64,000 bases of DNA from Acinetobacter sp. ASP199 (GTDB lineage Bacteria > Pseudomonadota > Gammaproteobacteria > Pseudomonadales > Moraxellaceae). The DNA is taken from contig NZ_CP062182.1 of the NCBI RefSeq assembly GCF_022700675.1, positions 2,232,001-2,296,000 of the forward strand, written 5' to 3'. Both the position numbers and the translations under genes were made by a program. Every line of letters starts with the position of its first letter. Position 1 is the stretch's first letter. Positions 29,512 through 38,529 of this stretch are shown here, piece after piece. The notes below the pieces were generated by a model that searched no databases, had not been told where the DNA came from, and saw nothing but the letters and a program-made list of their open reading frames with translations.

Positions 29512-30129
29512 CTAAGTACGGTATTGCTGAAACCATGGAATATCTTTAAGTGAATCACGGCGCGCCATCTGTTGTAAAAAAGGCGTGAACTCTTCAAATG
29601 ACGGTAATATTTTGGAGGAAATGGCAAAGATCAAACAATACGCCACATATAAATCTGCTGCCGAACATTGCTCACCGAGTAAATACGGCTTGGCTTTCTG
29701 TATCCCCTGCTTAAGGAAACTAAAGACAGAGGCTTCATGACCAAAGCTCAGACTTCTGCAATTCTTTTCAATCTCTGTCTGAGGCACCTTGAGGTTTTTA
29801 ATATCAATATATTCAGTCAAAGGACCATGGCAGAAGAAAATCCATTTCAGATAAGCCCCGCGTTTAGGATCATCTAGTGCAGGTGCCAGACCTTTCTCCC
29901 GATATTTATCTGCCAGATAGACATAAATTGCTGCCATTTCTGAAATGACAATATCGTCATCAACCAGACAAGGAACCTTGCCCATGGGATTAATCTGCTC
30001 ATAAGCTGGCTGATGCATCTCAGTATAAGGAATTTCAACCTGCTCAAGCTGATTTTCAATCCCCAGCTCTTTCAGCAAGGGCAACAAAGTCAGGCCGCGA
30101 GACTGCGGATTATTATATAAGGTCATCAT
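29512..30129 (-). CDS. Glutathione S-transferase family protein
   Basis: The 205-residue protein has the thioredoxin-like N-domain (TLYNNPQSRGLTLLPLLKEL, NPMGKVPCLVDDD and ISEMAAIYVYLADKY) and an all-helical C-domain (LGEQCSAADLYVAYCL). The usual catalytic Ser or Cys position is near Ser10. It probably conjugates or reduces hydrophobic electrophiles with glutathione; the substrate is unknown. AGG lies nine bases before the ATG at 30129, and the second codon is also ATG. Confidence 0.85.
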   Translation of the reverse strand: MMTLYNNPQSRGLTLLPLLKELGIENQLEQVEIPYTEMHQPAYEQINPMGKVPCLVDDDIVISEMAAIYVYLADKYREKGLAPALDDPKRGAYLKWIFFCHGPLTEYIDIKNLKVPQTEIEKNCRSLSFGHEASVFSFLKQGIQKAKPYLLGEQCSAADLYVAYCLIFAISSKILPSFEEFTPFLQQMARRDSLKDIPWFQQYRT

Positions 30130-30256
30130 AATCGTGAACCTATTGTTTATATTATTCCCTGACTATAGCGCTCTTTTAGAGCAAGACTTGTAAGGATGTG
30201 CTACCAATCATTTCATCCAGGCCAATGTGTCTCCCCTCTATATTCCTTCTCTTAAA

Positions 30257-31150
30257 TTAAAATAAATCCAGGCAGAATTTTTCTTTTAGCACTTTCAGGA
30301 TCAGGTTAATCACCTCATGTTTCTGATCCTTGCGATAAGTCGCATACAAGCCAATCATCGGGAGCGGTTCAATGGTCTTTTTCACCACGATATTTTCACC
30401 CAGTAAAGGAATGACATAAGCCGGCACCAAACTCCAGCCTACTCCCATACCGACCAGATTCACATTCAGCAAAATATTGGTGGAATGCTGTACCACATTG
30501 ACCTTAATACCGGCTTTATTCAGGAATTCGTGGATGATATTAAACAGCTGAGGTGAAGCCTGTTCATCACTGATCACGAAATTACGCCCTGCAAAATTCT
30601 TGATGCTTAAGGCTGGCATATCGACTACATCAGCGTCGCGCGGCACGATCAAGGTTAATGGTTCATCAAAAATCTTGATCGATTCAAATTCTGCTGAAGG
30701 ATCTGGATAACGGGTAAAAGCGATATCAATCATGCCCTGACGCAACCAGGAAAATTGTTCTGCATCGGTGAGGCTATGAAACTGGGCCTTTAAATTCGGA
30801 AAATGCGCGCGGATATTCGGCATGATGTAAGGGAAAATCTTCATTTCCGCTACGGGCACAAAGCCAATATCCAGATGCTCTTTTTCAACTTCTGCAACCT
30901 GGCGAGCCAGCTGGATCGCCCGTTCAGCATGTGCCAGACTCAGTAAGGCTTCTTTGAGAAATACCGCCCCTGCTTCGGTCAGCTCGACTTTACGGTTAGA
31001 ACGCTCTAGTAGCTTGACCCCAACTTCATGTTCCAGATCTTTGATCTGCTGGCTGAGAGAAGGCTGCACTGTATTTAACTTTTCCGCTGCACGGGTAAAG
31101 TTCAGCTCGCGTGCGACCATACAAAAATAACGTAAATGTCTAAGTTCCAT
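30257..31150 (-). CDS. LysR-family transcriptional regulator
   Basis: This 297-residue regulator has an N-terminal winged helix-turn-helix (about 1-60: LRYFCMVARELNFTRAAEKLNTVQPSLSQQIKDLE) and a periplasmic-binding-like effector domain (about 90-290). It resembles the BenM/CatM branch that responds to aromatic-acid intermediates, but the effector is unknown. It starts only 13 bases after the MFS gene on the same strand, an unusual arrangement for LysR proteins, which usually lie divergent to their target. It is therefore likely the last gene of a tetR-mfs-lysR unit. Confidence 0.87.
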   Translation of the reverse strand: MELRHLRYFCMVARELNFTRAAEKLNTVQPSLSQQIKDLEHEVGVKLLERSNRKVELTEAGAVFLKEALLSLAHAERAIQLARQVAEVEKEHLDIGFVPVAEMKIFPYIMPNIRAHFPNLKAQFHSLTDAEQFSWLRQGMIDIAFTRYPDPSAEFESIKIFDEPLTLIVPRDADVVDMPALSIKNFAGRNFVISDEQASPQLFNIIHEFLNKAGIKVNVVQHSTNILLNVNLVGMGVGWSLVPAYVIPLLGENIVVKKTIEPLPMIGLYATYRKDQKHEVINLILKVLKEKFCLDLF

Positions 31151-31163
31151 GTTCTTATCCCTG

Positions 31164-32351
31164 TTATACCGCTGCTTTGGTCCGTTTCTTGGATACGGTG
31201 TATCGATAGACCAGCAGGGTCAATATCACGATCATTGCACACAGCATATACGTGGTTTCATAGCCCCACTGCGCTATAAAGATCCCCATCATTACAGATC
31301 CAACTGCTAATCCAAGATCAAACAAGGTAAAGAAAGTGGAGATGGCATGTCCCATACGCTGTTTCTCCACCGCTTGAATCGCCAGAGTTTGCAGGCAGGG
31401 AAAAAGTGATCCATAACCAATCCCAATGAATACAGCTGAGAGCCACAACATCCATTGATTATGGACTAAAGTAACCAGCACCAGACCTAAGGCAAAAAAG
31501 ATCAATGAGGGATAGATTACGGCGTCTGGACCTTTACTGTCATAGAACTTACCTACCCAGGGACGCACCAACAACATGGAGAAGGCAAAAACAATAAAGA
31601 ACAGGCTGACATAGGCCAACAGCTGCTTGGTTTCTGCGAAGACCGTGATAAAGCTGGTAACGCTGGAATAAGCAAATGCAGTAAGTAATGCCACAAAGCT
31701 CACAGCCAGGACTTTGGTTTCGATGATATCCTGCAAGCTTAATCGTGATTTTTCTGTAGTTTTTATTTTAGGCTGAGGCAGCTCTCTAATATTCAAGATT
31801 AAACTGAAGATCAAACCCAAACTGATCAGGACGGCGAGAATACCAAACAACATCTGAAAGCTGGTGAACTGAATCGTAGTTAAGGCAATCAGCGGACCAA
31901 ATACTACGCCCAGATTGGTCGACATGACGAAATAACCCATACCTTCCCCTTTACGCTGATCCGGAATAAAGTCATTGGCCACCGGTACGGTCACCGTAGT
32001 CAAAATACTGAACCAGATGCCATGCAGAAAACGCACGATCAGTAGTGAGCTCATGCTATCAATCAGCAGATAACTAAAGGCAAACAGCGCAAATAAGAGT
32101 CCTGCCCCACGCATCGCCAGTTTCTTACCCAATTTCTCAATAATCAAACCTGAAAAAGGGCGAATGGCAATAGAAGACACCAAAAATAAGGTCAGCGCCA
32201 AGCCCGCTTCTTTCACCGTTCCACCCAGATCTGTGGTGATGTAGATTGGCAAAATCGCGATCAGGGCAAAATAATAGGTAAACAGAAATAAATTATTCAG
32301 TACACATAGAATAAATGAGCGATTCCATAAGGGAGCTGTCGTGCTAGACAT
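31164..32351 (-). CDS. MFS efflux-type transporter
   Basis: This is a 395-residue, twelve-helix major facilitator with a drug-efflux look. RPFSGLIIEKLGKKLAMRGA is the loop 2-3 motif, and RFLHGIWFSILTTVTVPVANDFIP follows. VRPWVGKFYDSKGPDAVIYPSLIF is its C-terminal copy. The substrate is unknown. The start at 32351 (MSSTTAPL) lacks a clear ribosome site; a TTG three codons upstream opens the longest frame. It lies 31 bases after tetR and 13 before lysR. Confidence 0.83.
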   Translation of the reverse strand: MSSTTAPLWNRSFILCVLNNLFLFTYYFALIAILPIYITTDLGGTVKEAGLALTLFLVSSIAIRPFSGLIIEKLGKKLAMRGAGLLFALFAFSYLLIDSMSSLLIVRFLHGIWFSILTTVTVPVANDFIPDQRKGEGMGYFVMSTNLGVVFGPLIALTTIQFTSFQMLFGILAVLISLGLIFSLILNIRELPQPKIKTTEKSRLSLQDIIETKVLAVSFVALLTAFAYSSVTSFITVFAETKQLLAYVSLFFIVFAFSMLLVRPWVGKFYDSKGPDAVIYPSLIFFALGLVLVTLVHNQWMLWLSAVFIGIGYGSLFPCLQTLAIQAVEKQRMGHAISTFFTLFDLGLAVGSVMMGIFIAQWGYETTYMLCAMIVILTLLVYRYTVSKKRTKAAV

Positions 32352-32382
32352 AAAAACCAACTATATACAGAAAATTCTAAAA

Positions 32383-32946
32383 TCAGGCCTGAGGTCTTGC
32401 AGGCTGGAGTATCAGTGCAACGAGTGCGCGGATATAACTCTCATCCGGCATCTTGTTAAAAAAGATAATCTGGTAATGAATCGGTCCGTACAGACCGTCC
32501 AGCATCAATTCAAAATTATAGTCCGCACGGATTTCTCCACGCTCAATCGCTTGCTGGATCAAGCTTCGCATTTGTTTTCGACGCGGTAGCAGATATTGGG
32601 TGAAAAACTCCCCTGCAAGTTCACGATGATTGGCCATCACCACCAGCAAGGCACGTCCAACCGGATGATTCAGTGCCTGAGATAGCCGTATTAATTGCTG
32701 TACCAGGTTATCTTCCAAAGAGTTGGAAAAGTCTAGATCAAAAATAGACGCGGTATGTGCTCTGAAGGTATCCAGAACCAGTTCAGACTTATGCTTCCAC
32801 CAACGGTAAATAGTGGATTTACCCACCCCTGCCCGTGCAGCGACATCCTCAATGGTGAGCTGATGATATTCATGTTCAGTCAGTGCTTCTGCCACGGCTT
32901 GCAGAATACATTCCTGTCGACGTGAGCTTTTTTCTTCCAATATCAT
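32383..32946 (-). CDS. TetR/AcrR-family repressor
   Basis: The 187-residue regulator has an N-terminal helix-turn-helix at about 28-52 (LTIEDVAARAGVGKSTIYRWW), the canonical TetR pattern. A C-terminal helical ligand and dimer domain follows. A perfect 15-base palindrome lies 22 bases before its start codon, consistent with autoregulation. It is the first gene ahead of the MFS transporter, so it probably represses the whole tetR-mfs-lysR unit until an inducer binds. The ligand is unknown. Confidence 0.88.
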   Translation of the reverse strand: MILEEKSSRRQECILQAVAEALTEHEYHQLTIEDVAARAGVGKSTIYRWWKHKSELVLDTFRAHTASIFDLDFSNSLEDNLVQQLIRLSQALNHPVGRALLVVMANHRELAGEFFTQYLLPRRKQMRSLIQQAIERGEIRADYNFELMLDGLYGPIHYQIIFFNKMPDESYIRALVALILQPARPQA

Positions 32947-32967
32947 ATAATCTTTTAAAATCGAAAC

Positions 32968-32982
32968 GAAACGTATCGTTTC
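32968..32982. promoter_or_regulatory. Predicted TetR operator
   Basis: GAAACG and CGTTTC are perfect inverted arms around TAT, lying 22 bases upstream of the tetR start. An extra GAAAC copy sits directly next to one arm. The symmetry and position are typical for an autoregulatory TetR operator. Confidence 0.65.
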
Positions 32983-33032
32983 ATATTAGATGATTTATAT
33001 CGTTATGACCAGCCTGTATGAAAAACATAGGC

Positions 33033-33068
33033 AAAAAAAAGACCTCCATTTTTGGAGGTCTTTTTTTC
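33033..33068 (-). terminator. Terminator after the thioesterase gene
   Basis: AAAGACCTCC and GGAGGTCTTT pair around ATTTTT with long A and T runs, 13 bases after the thioesterase stop. It isolates the tetR unit from upstream transcription. Confidence 0.9.
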
Positions 33069-33080
33069 ACTTTATAGCAA

Positions 33081-33602
33081 TTAGCTGTGTGCTGTTTTCT
33101 TATAAATACTGCAAGAAGGATGATGATTTTCTTGCAGTCGAGCAATCTTGCGCTGTTCAGCTGCTTCAAAACGGCAACGTTTCCAGTCATTATCAAGATT
33201 CAGTGGCGGAATATGCTGTGGTTTACCATTTTCATCGACCGCGACCATAGTGAAGTAGCAGCTATTGGTATGACGCACTGTACGTTTCTGGATATTCTGT
33301 GCTTCTACACGAATCCCGATTTCCATTGAAGTACGGCCTACATGGTTCACACTCGCCAGGAAAGTCACCAGTTCACCCACGTGAATTGGTTCTTTAAAAT
33401 TCACTTTATCCACGGACAGCGTCACCACATAACTGCCTGAATAGCGGCTCGCACAGGCATAAGCAACCTGATCCAGCAATTTCAGAATGGTACCACCATG
33501 GACATTTCCTGAAAAATTCGCCATGTCTGGCGTCATGAGAACGGTCATTGTTAATTCTGACTGATCGTCTGAAGCTGCTGCAATTTGATCTAATGGGGCC
33601 AT
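33081..33602 (-). CDS. Hot-dog acyl-CoA thioesterase (YciA-like)
   Basis: This is a 173-residue hot-dog-fold enzyme that hydrolyses acyl-CoA thioesters. Signatures are MTPDMANFSGNVHGGTILKLLDQVAYACASRYSG near 25-58, with the catalytic Asp in the LLDQVA helix, followed by VNFKEPIHVGELVTF and a C-terminal basic tail. The start is taken at the ATG at 33602 (MAPLDQIAAASDD), after AAAGAAAG. A longer frame adds 14 residues without support. The physiological acyl chain is unknown. Confidence 0.83.
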   Translation of the reverse strand: MAPLDQIAAASDDQSELTMTVLMTPDMANFSGNVHGGTILKLLDQVAYACASRYSGSYVVTLSVDKVNFKEPIHVGELVTFLASVNHVGRTSMEIGIRVEAQNIQKRTVRHTNSCYFTMVAVDENGKPQHIPPLNLDNDWKRCRFEAAEQRKIARLQENHHPSCSIYKKTAHS

Positions 33603-33896
33603 CGCTTTCTTTGAACTCTTTGAATGACAATGATATAAACACATTATTATATCGTTTTTAATGCTAATTAAATGTTCTATTCGGCAAAAAATCCATCATT
33701 ATTATTTATATGAAAAATGATTTCATACAGAAATAAATATAATAGAGGAAGATCAAATTATATTCTGATAAATCTGCATTCCAGAAGATCACTTATCATT
33801 AATTATTTTCATGATGAATAATCAGCATATAGATTAAATTGAAAATTTATCCATGCTGTTTTCATCACTCAACATGGATAAATTCTTCATGGTCTG

Positions 33897-34073
33897 TTAA
33901 TCGGCACTCAGTCTTAACATTTCCTGAGCGACATTTTGATAACTCAATACCTGCTGACCATCAAGCTGGGTTTCCACAGTATAGGTGCCATCCTGATGTG
34001 TAGCAGTCACTTTAAAGATGTATTGTTCAAACTGAGCCAGTTTGACCTGCTGCCCAACTTCAAGATTATTCAT
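33897..34073 (-). CDS. Small hypothetical protein, 58 residues
   Basis: This short frame encodes 58 residues starting MNNLEVGQQVKLAQFEQYIF and ending EMLRLSAD. A clear GGGTGA ribosome site lies five bases before the ATG. The first half looks like small beta-barrel strands (VGQQVKLAQF, YIFKVTATHQDGTYTVETQL), and the second is a short helix. No signal peptide is present. Codon use is like neighbouring genes. I do not recognise a family; it stands alone between AT-rich gaps. Confidence 0.6.
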   Translation of the reverse strand: MNNLEVGQQVKLAQFEQYIFKVTATHQDGTYTVETQLDGQQVLSYQNVAQEMLRLSAD

Positions 34074-34559
34074 ATGTCACCCTAGATCTTGTTTGTTTTC
34101 ATCAACTGCATTCTGACATGACTCATTGAATTTTCAAACAATTGATAAACTTAAGTATATAAATAACCATATAAAATTTTAAAAATATACAATTTTACAA
34201 TCTATTAATTCTATTAATTATAGAAATTTCAGTAGTTTATATTTTCAGAACTGGTTATTTTTTATTAATATATACTTAATAACACTTACTTAATATTTTC
34301 CATAGATCGACATTTTCTTATAAGTAATTTTTATTAGATCTCTTTCATAAATCAAAAAATGATCGTTATATTCATGTTTAAATGGATATTGAAAGTTCCT
34401 TCTCCTTCTGGGAGAAGGTTAGGATGAGGGGATTTCTTCTAAAAAAACCTCTCCCTGAGGAGCATGCTCCGCAAGTCTCCTACAAGGAGAGGGGATTCCC
34501 TTTGTAGTGATTAAAAAATGATTTATGCAAGAACCCTATTATTTTCTGAATATATTTAT
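34074..34559. other. AT-rich intergenic stretch containing a dispersed-type repeat
   Basis: The first ~320 bases are extremely AT-rich with no gene. The GC-richer element at 34395-34505 interrupts it and is listed separately. Confidence 0.5.
34395..34505. repeat. Intergenic REP/MITE-like palindromic element
   Basis: This element of about 110 bases is made of nested inverted repeats. CCTTCTC and GAGAAGG flank a short loop at the left end. CCTCTCC and GGAGAGG enclose the right half. A perfect 12-base palindrome, GGAGCATGCTCC, lies in the middle. The motif with GGTTAGGATGAGGGG is of a kind I recall as dispersed between genes in Acinetobacter and other gammaproteobacteria. It is non-coding and much less AT-rich than its surroundings. 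Confidence 0.65.
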
Positions 34560-34560
34560 T

Positions 34561-34598
34561 AAAAAAACCTCATTTATGACAAATGAGGTTTTTTTTAA
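34561..34598 (-). terminator. Terminator after the patatin gene
   Basis: AACCTCATTT and AAATGAGGTT pair around ATGAC with A and T runs. It lies 16 bases after the patatin stop on the minus strand. Confidence 0.88.
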
Positions 34599-34613
34599 TG
34601 AATACTTTAGAGA

Positions 34614-35615
34614 TTATTTTTCACGGGCTAGAAACTGTGGAATCTGATGTCCCTTTGCATAATTATGTTTCTGATATACCTGTTCAATTTCAAGCAATTT
34701 TGCCCGTGTCGCCTCAATACCCGCTTCCATGGTCATGGTTCTGCCACGCACATCAAAAATATGCCCTTTCTCACGCAGGTCCGGCTGGATCACGACATCA
34801 GCATGCTTTAATTCTTCAAAGGCAAGCCGCTTCTGCATGATATTGATGTTCTGATTAAACAAGCCCCAGACATTGGTCGTTTCGGTATGAATCGGCTGCG
34901 CCAGAATATCGATGGCGATGACAATATCCGCGCCTAGCTCACGAGCAACATCAACCGGTACCGGACTCACCAGACCACCATCAACATATTCCTTGTCTTC
35001 AATCATCGTGGGAATGAACATACTTGGAATCGCGACCGATGCACGTACAGCCTGACCGGTATTGCCATAATTAAATACGACTTTCTTGCCTTCTTTCAGG
35101 TCTGTTGCCACCACAAACATCGGGATCTTCAGATCTTGTAAAGGAACATTATCTACCTGCAAATTGACATAGTCTTCGACCTTTTTACCATCAAAGAAGC
35201 CTTTTAGATCGATTCTGAAATCCCGAACATCATTGGCTTTCATACTCAGCGCGATATTGCGCAGTTCAATTGCAGGTGTGCCACTGGCATAAATAGAACC
35301 GACGATACTACCAGCACTGGTTCCGACAATCATGTCAGGCTGAATGCCTGCCTGTTCCAGTACTTCAATCGCGCCAATATGCGCATAACCACGGGCACCA
35401 CCACTCCCTAAAACCAGCGCAACCACAGGACGCTGCTCGGTGGTTTTAATCTTCAGAAAATCGATTTGATTCGGACGTGCCTGTGCTGTGCTGTGCTGCA
35501 TTTGCTTGGATTGAATACCTGCATTCACTGCCATCACTCGCTGATCAGGCATACTCTGACAGCCGGCCAAACCAAACAGTCCCAGCAGGGTGAAGCTTAA
35601 CCCATTGTTCCGCAT
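34614..35615 (-). CDS. Patatin-like phospholipase lipoprotein
   Basis: The 333-residue protein is a lipoprotein (signal 1-18, Cys19 after Leu-Ala-Gly) with a patatin serine-hydrolase domain. The oxyanion loop is GSGGARGYAH near 70, the nucleophile elbow is GTSAGS near 99, and the catalytic Asp is in DGGLVSP near 213. The Ser-Asp dyad is complete, so it should be an active lipid acyl hydrolase, resembling the RssA/YchK group but exported. The region from about 235 contains a long helical tail. The substrate is unknown. Confidence 0.87.
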   Translation of the reverse strand: MRNNGLSFTLLGLFGLAGCQSMPDQRVMAVNAGIQSKQMQHSTAQARPNQIDFLKIKTTEQRPVVALVLGSGGARGYAHIGAIEVLEQAGIQPDMIVGTSAGSIVGSIYASGTPAIELRNIALSMKANDVRDFRIDLKGFFDGKKVEDYVNLQVDNVPLQDLKIPMFVVATDLKEGKKVVFNYGNTGQAVRASVAIPSMFIPTMIEDKEYVDGGLVSPVPVDVARELGADIVIAIDILAQPIHTETTNVWGLFNQNINIMQKRLAFEELKHADVVIQPDLREKGHIFDVRGRTMTMEAGIEATRAKLLEIEQVYQKHNYAKGHQIPQFLAREK

Positions 35616-35737
35616 ACAGCACTTATCCTCATTTCAATAGCTGCATAGTGTATAAACAACATATTAAATTAACTGTTGAATTTCGTAAATTTGTCATACA
35701 GTTTGAATAACTTATAGCTATTTAAACCTATATTGCC

Positions 35738-36946
35738 ATGCCGTCACCTACCCTTTATCAGATTTTTCTGACTTTCCTCAAGCTTGGATGTATTGCATTC
35801 GGCGGCCCTGCTGCACATCTGGTATTTTTTCACCGTAAGCTGGTCGGTCAATTAAACTGGCTGAATGATGCTCAATATCAGCAACTTGTGGCATTGGCCC
35901 AACTACTGCCAGGACCCAGTAGCAGCCAGGTAGGCATTGGCATCGGCTATATGCAACGAGGTTATAGCGGGGCATTGATGGCCTGGCTAGGTTTTACTTT
36001 ACCCTCTGCACTGTTAATGACTTTGGTTGCTCTGCTCGGACAACGCTACTTTCATATTTTAAACTCACATAGCTTTCATGTGATCCAGCTTATTGTATTT
36101 GCCGTGGTCAGCTGGGCCTTCTGGCAAATGTTGCGTAGCTTCTGCAAATCCTGGTGGCAATATGGCCTGATGATCGCTGCCACATTTTTTCTGACTGTGG
36201 TTCCACTCAGTTTTAACCAGATCCTGGTGATTCTGCTGGCCGGCTTGATCAGTATTGTGATGAGCAAGTTTCAAGGTCAAGTACTGTTACAATCGACTCA
36301 AGTGGAAAATGCCACTCTGGAAACTCCCTATATTCATAAAAAACATGCAGTTTACTGGTTTATTGCCTTTTTGCTGCCCTTCATCAGTATTCCCATTTTG
36401 ATCCAGTATTTACACTGGTCTGAACTCGGTTTCTTTGCCGATTTTTATCGCACAGGTTCACTGGTCTTTGGTGGAGGGCATGTAATTTTACCGTTGTTCT
36501 ATCAGGACTTTGTTAGTACCTCGCTGGTCAGTGCGCAAGCTTTTGATTTGGGTTATGCCTTTGCCCAATTGATGCCTGGTCCCCTGTTTAGTTTTGCGAC
36601 TTATCTGGGTGCTTTATTGGACTGGACGGATCAGCTCTGGCTCAACGCCCTACTGGCGACTATTGCTATCTTCCTGCCATCATTCTTGCTGATTTTTGCA
36701 AGCTTACCTTACTGGTCCTGGCTGATGCAGCAAGCCGTGATCCGTCATGCTGTGGCAGGGATTAATGCGGCAGTTGTCGGCCTTTTACTTTATCTGGTCC
36801 TGCAACTTGGACAAAGTTATCTGAAACGCTGGGAAGATGTTGTATTTGTAGTTGTGATGATTTATCTGCTACGGTCAAAACTTCCACTCTGGTGTAGTCT
36901 GATTGCAGGCTTTACAGTCTATTTTAGCTATCTCAGTTTTTTATAA
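35738..36946 (+). CDS. Chromate transporter (ChrA family)
   Basis: This is a 402-residue two-domain CHR-family membrane protein that exports chromate in characterised members. Each half carries the family pattern: FLKLGCIAFGGPAAHL and LLPGPSSSQVGIGIGYMQRG in the first, and FGGGHVILPLFYQDFV and LMPGPLFSFATYLGA in the second. About ten to twelve membrane helices are predicted. There is no chrB-type regulator next to it, so regulation and a real chromate role are uncertain. Confidence 0.85.
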   Translation: MPSPTLYQIFLTFLKLGCIAFGGPAAHLVFFHRKLVGQLNWLNDAQYQQLVALAQLLPGPSSSQVGIGIGYMQRGYSGALMAWLGFTLPSALLMTLVALLGQRYFHILNSHSFHVIQLIVFAVVSWAFWQMLRSFCKSWWQYGLMIAATFFLTVVPLSFNQILVILLAGLISIVMSKFQGQVLLQSTQVENATLETPYIHKKHAVYWFIAFLLPFISIPILIQYLHWSELGFFADFYRTGSLVFGGGHVILPLFYQDFVSTSLVSAQAFDLGYAFAQLMPGPLFSFATYLGALLDWTDQLWLNALLATIAIFLPSFLLIFASLPYWSWLMQQAVIRHAVAGINAAVVGLLLYLVLQLGQSYLKRWEDVVFVVVMIYLLRSKLPLWCSLIAGFTVYFSYLSFL

Positions 36947-36957
36947 ACTGAATCAAT

Positions 36958-36988
36958 AAAAAAGCCCCGAAGGATTCGGGGGCTTTTT
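36958..36988. terminator. Bidirectional terminator between chromate transporter and AGCS genes
   Basis: AAAGCCCCGA pairs with TCGGGGGCTTT (one extra G) between A and T runs, lying between two convergent genes. Confidence 0.85.
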
Positions 36989-36998
36989 CAATAAGGTT

Positions 36999-38474
36999 TT
37001 ACCAGATATCGGATTTGACCTTGTCTTTAAACTTCGGATGTTGATCCAGTTTAAACACGGGCTCTTTCACCCCACGCTTCAACTGACCGGTATAGTCTTT
37101 CAGAAGCATCAGGATAAATGGCATCAATAACAGAATTGCAATCAGGTTAATACTTGCCATGATACCCATGAACAGATCCGCCATGTTCCAGATCAGCGGT
37201 ACGCTGGCAATCGAACCGAAATACACCATGAACAGCACCAGAATACGGAAGATCATCATCACACGTGGATTGTTATTGATGAACTGGACATTCCCTTCTG
37301 CATAGGCATAGTTCCCGATAATGGAGGAGTATGCAAACAGGAATAGAATCAATGCCAGGAAGTCATCCCCCCAGGCACCAATCTGGCTTTCTAAAGCCAT
37401 CTGGGTCAGGGTCACACCTTCAAATCCGGCATTTTCATACAGTCCAGACACCAGAATAATGATCGCGGTACATGAACACACCACAAAGGTATCCACAAAT
37501 ACCCCAAGCATTTGTACCAGTCCCTGATTCACCGGATGTTTTACATCCGACGTAGCCGCAGCATTCGGCGCAGAACCCATACCTGCTTCATTGGAAAACA
37601 GGCCACGCTTGATACCCATCATCATCGCCATAGAAATCATGGCACCGAAGAAACCTCCTGCAGCAGCTTCAAACTCAAACGCTTTAGTGAAGATCAGCTG
37701 GAAGATAGAGGGCAGCATATCGTAATTGATCACCGCGATATAAAGCGCCACAATCAGATAGAGAAGTGCCATAAATGGCACAAATTTTTCAGCAACTTTT
37801 GCAATCCGCTTGATGCCACCGAAAATGATCACCGCAGTAATCAAGACCAGAAATAGACCTAACCATGAAACCTCAAGCTCAAAACCACCCAATGGTAAGT
37901 TCAGATTCGCCTGATCCCAGCCCCAGGCATGTGAAGTTGCCCCAATAATCGCATTGGCCTGCACCGCATTAAAGACAAAGCCGTACGTCAAAATCAGCGC
38001 GATAGCAAAGAGGATACCCAGCCATTTCTGTTTCAAACCTTGCGTAATGTAATACGCTGGTCCACCACGGAACTGCTTGTTCTGGGTATCACGAATCTTG
38101 AACAGCTGCGCCAATGAAGATTCAACAAATGCCGAACTCATCCCCAGGAAAGCAGTAAACCACATCCAGAACACGGCACCTGGGCCACCAATGGCAATGG
38201 CAATCGCAACACCAGCAACGTTACCCACACCTACACGGCTAGCCAAACCTGTTACAAAAGCCTGAAATGGTGTGATCCCATGCTCATCCTTGGTTTCATT
38301 CCGGCTGCGTTTCATGACTTTCATACTGTGCCAGAACAGACGAATCTGTACGGCCCCAGTCATGATGGTATACAGAATACCGACTGCTACCAGAAAGACG
38401 ACCAGAAAATCCCAAAGTGGACCATTTAGGGCATTGACCCAACCCAGTAGGGTTTCATTGAGCTGTTCATTCAT
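36999..38474 (-). CDS. Sodium:alanine/glycine symporter (AGCS family)
   Basis: This 491-residue membrane carrier imports alanine or glycine with Na+. It has about eleven helices and the AGCS signatures TGLASRVGVGNVAGVAIAIAIGGPGAVFWMW near 75 and GIKRGLFSNEAGMGSAPNAAA near 290. I use the ATG at 38474, which follows AAAGGATTGAAT; a TTG two codons upstream opens the longest frame. The glutamate symporter gltS lies directly upstream on the same strand, 55 bases away, suggesting a shared amino-acid uptake unit. Confidence 0.92.
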   Translation of the reverse strand: MNEQLNETLLGWVNALNGPLWDFLVVFLVAVGILYTIMTGAVQIRLFWHSMKVMKRSRNETKDEHGITPFQAFVTGLASRVGVGNVAGVAIAIAIGGPGAVFWMWFTAFLGMSSAFVESSLAQLFKIRDTQNKQFRGGPAYYITQGLKQKWLGILFAIALILTYGFVFNAVQANAIIGATSHAWGWDQANLNLPLGGFELEVSWLGLFLVLITAVIIFGGIKRIAKVAEKFVPFMALLYLIVALYIAVINYDMLPSIFQLIFTKAFEFEAAAGGFFGAMISMAMMMGIKRGLFSNEAGMGSAPNAAATSDVKHPVNQGLVQMLGVFVDTFVVCSCTAIIILVSGLYENAGFEGVTLTQMALESQIGAWGDDFLALILFLFAYSSIIGNYAYAEGNVQFINNNPRVMMIFRILVLFMVYFGSIASVPLIWNMADLFMGIMASINLIAILLLMPFILMLLKDYTGQLKRGVKEPVFKLDQHPKFKDKVKSDIW

Positions 38475-38529
38475 ATTCAATCCTTTCTATCCACCTTAGA
38501 GTTATTGTTATGACTTCGCATATCTATTC

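Noticed and set aside
27834-30129. A possible aromatic degradation cluster from the MhpA-like gene and GST
   Set aside because: The two genes are convergent and separated by a terminator, and no ring-cleavage or hydrolase gene is nearby.
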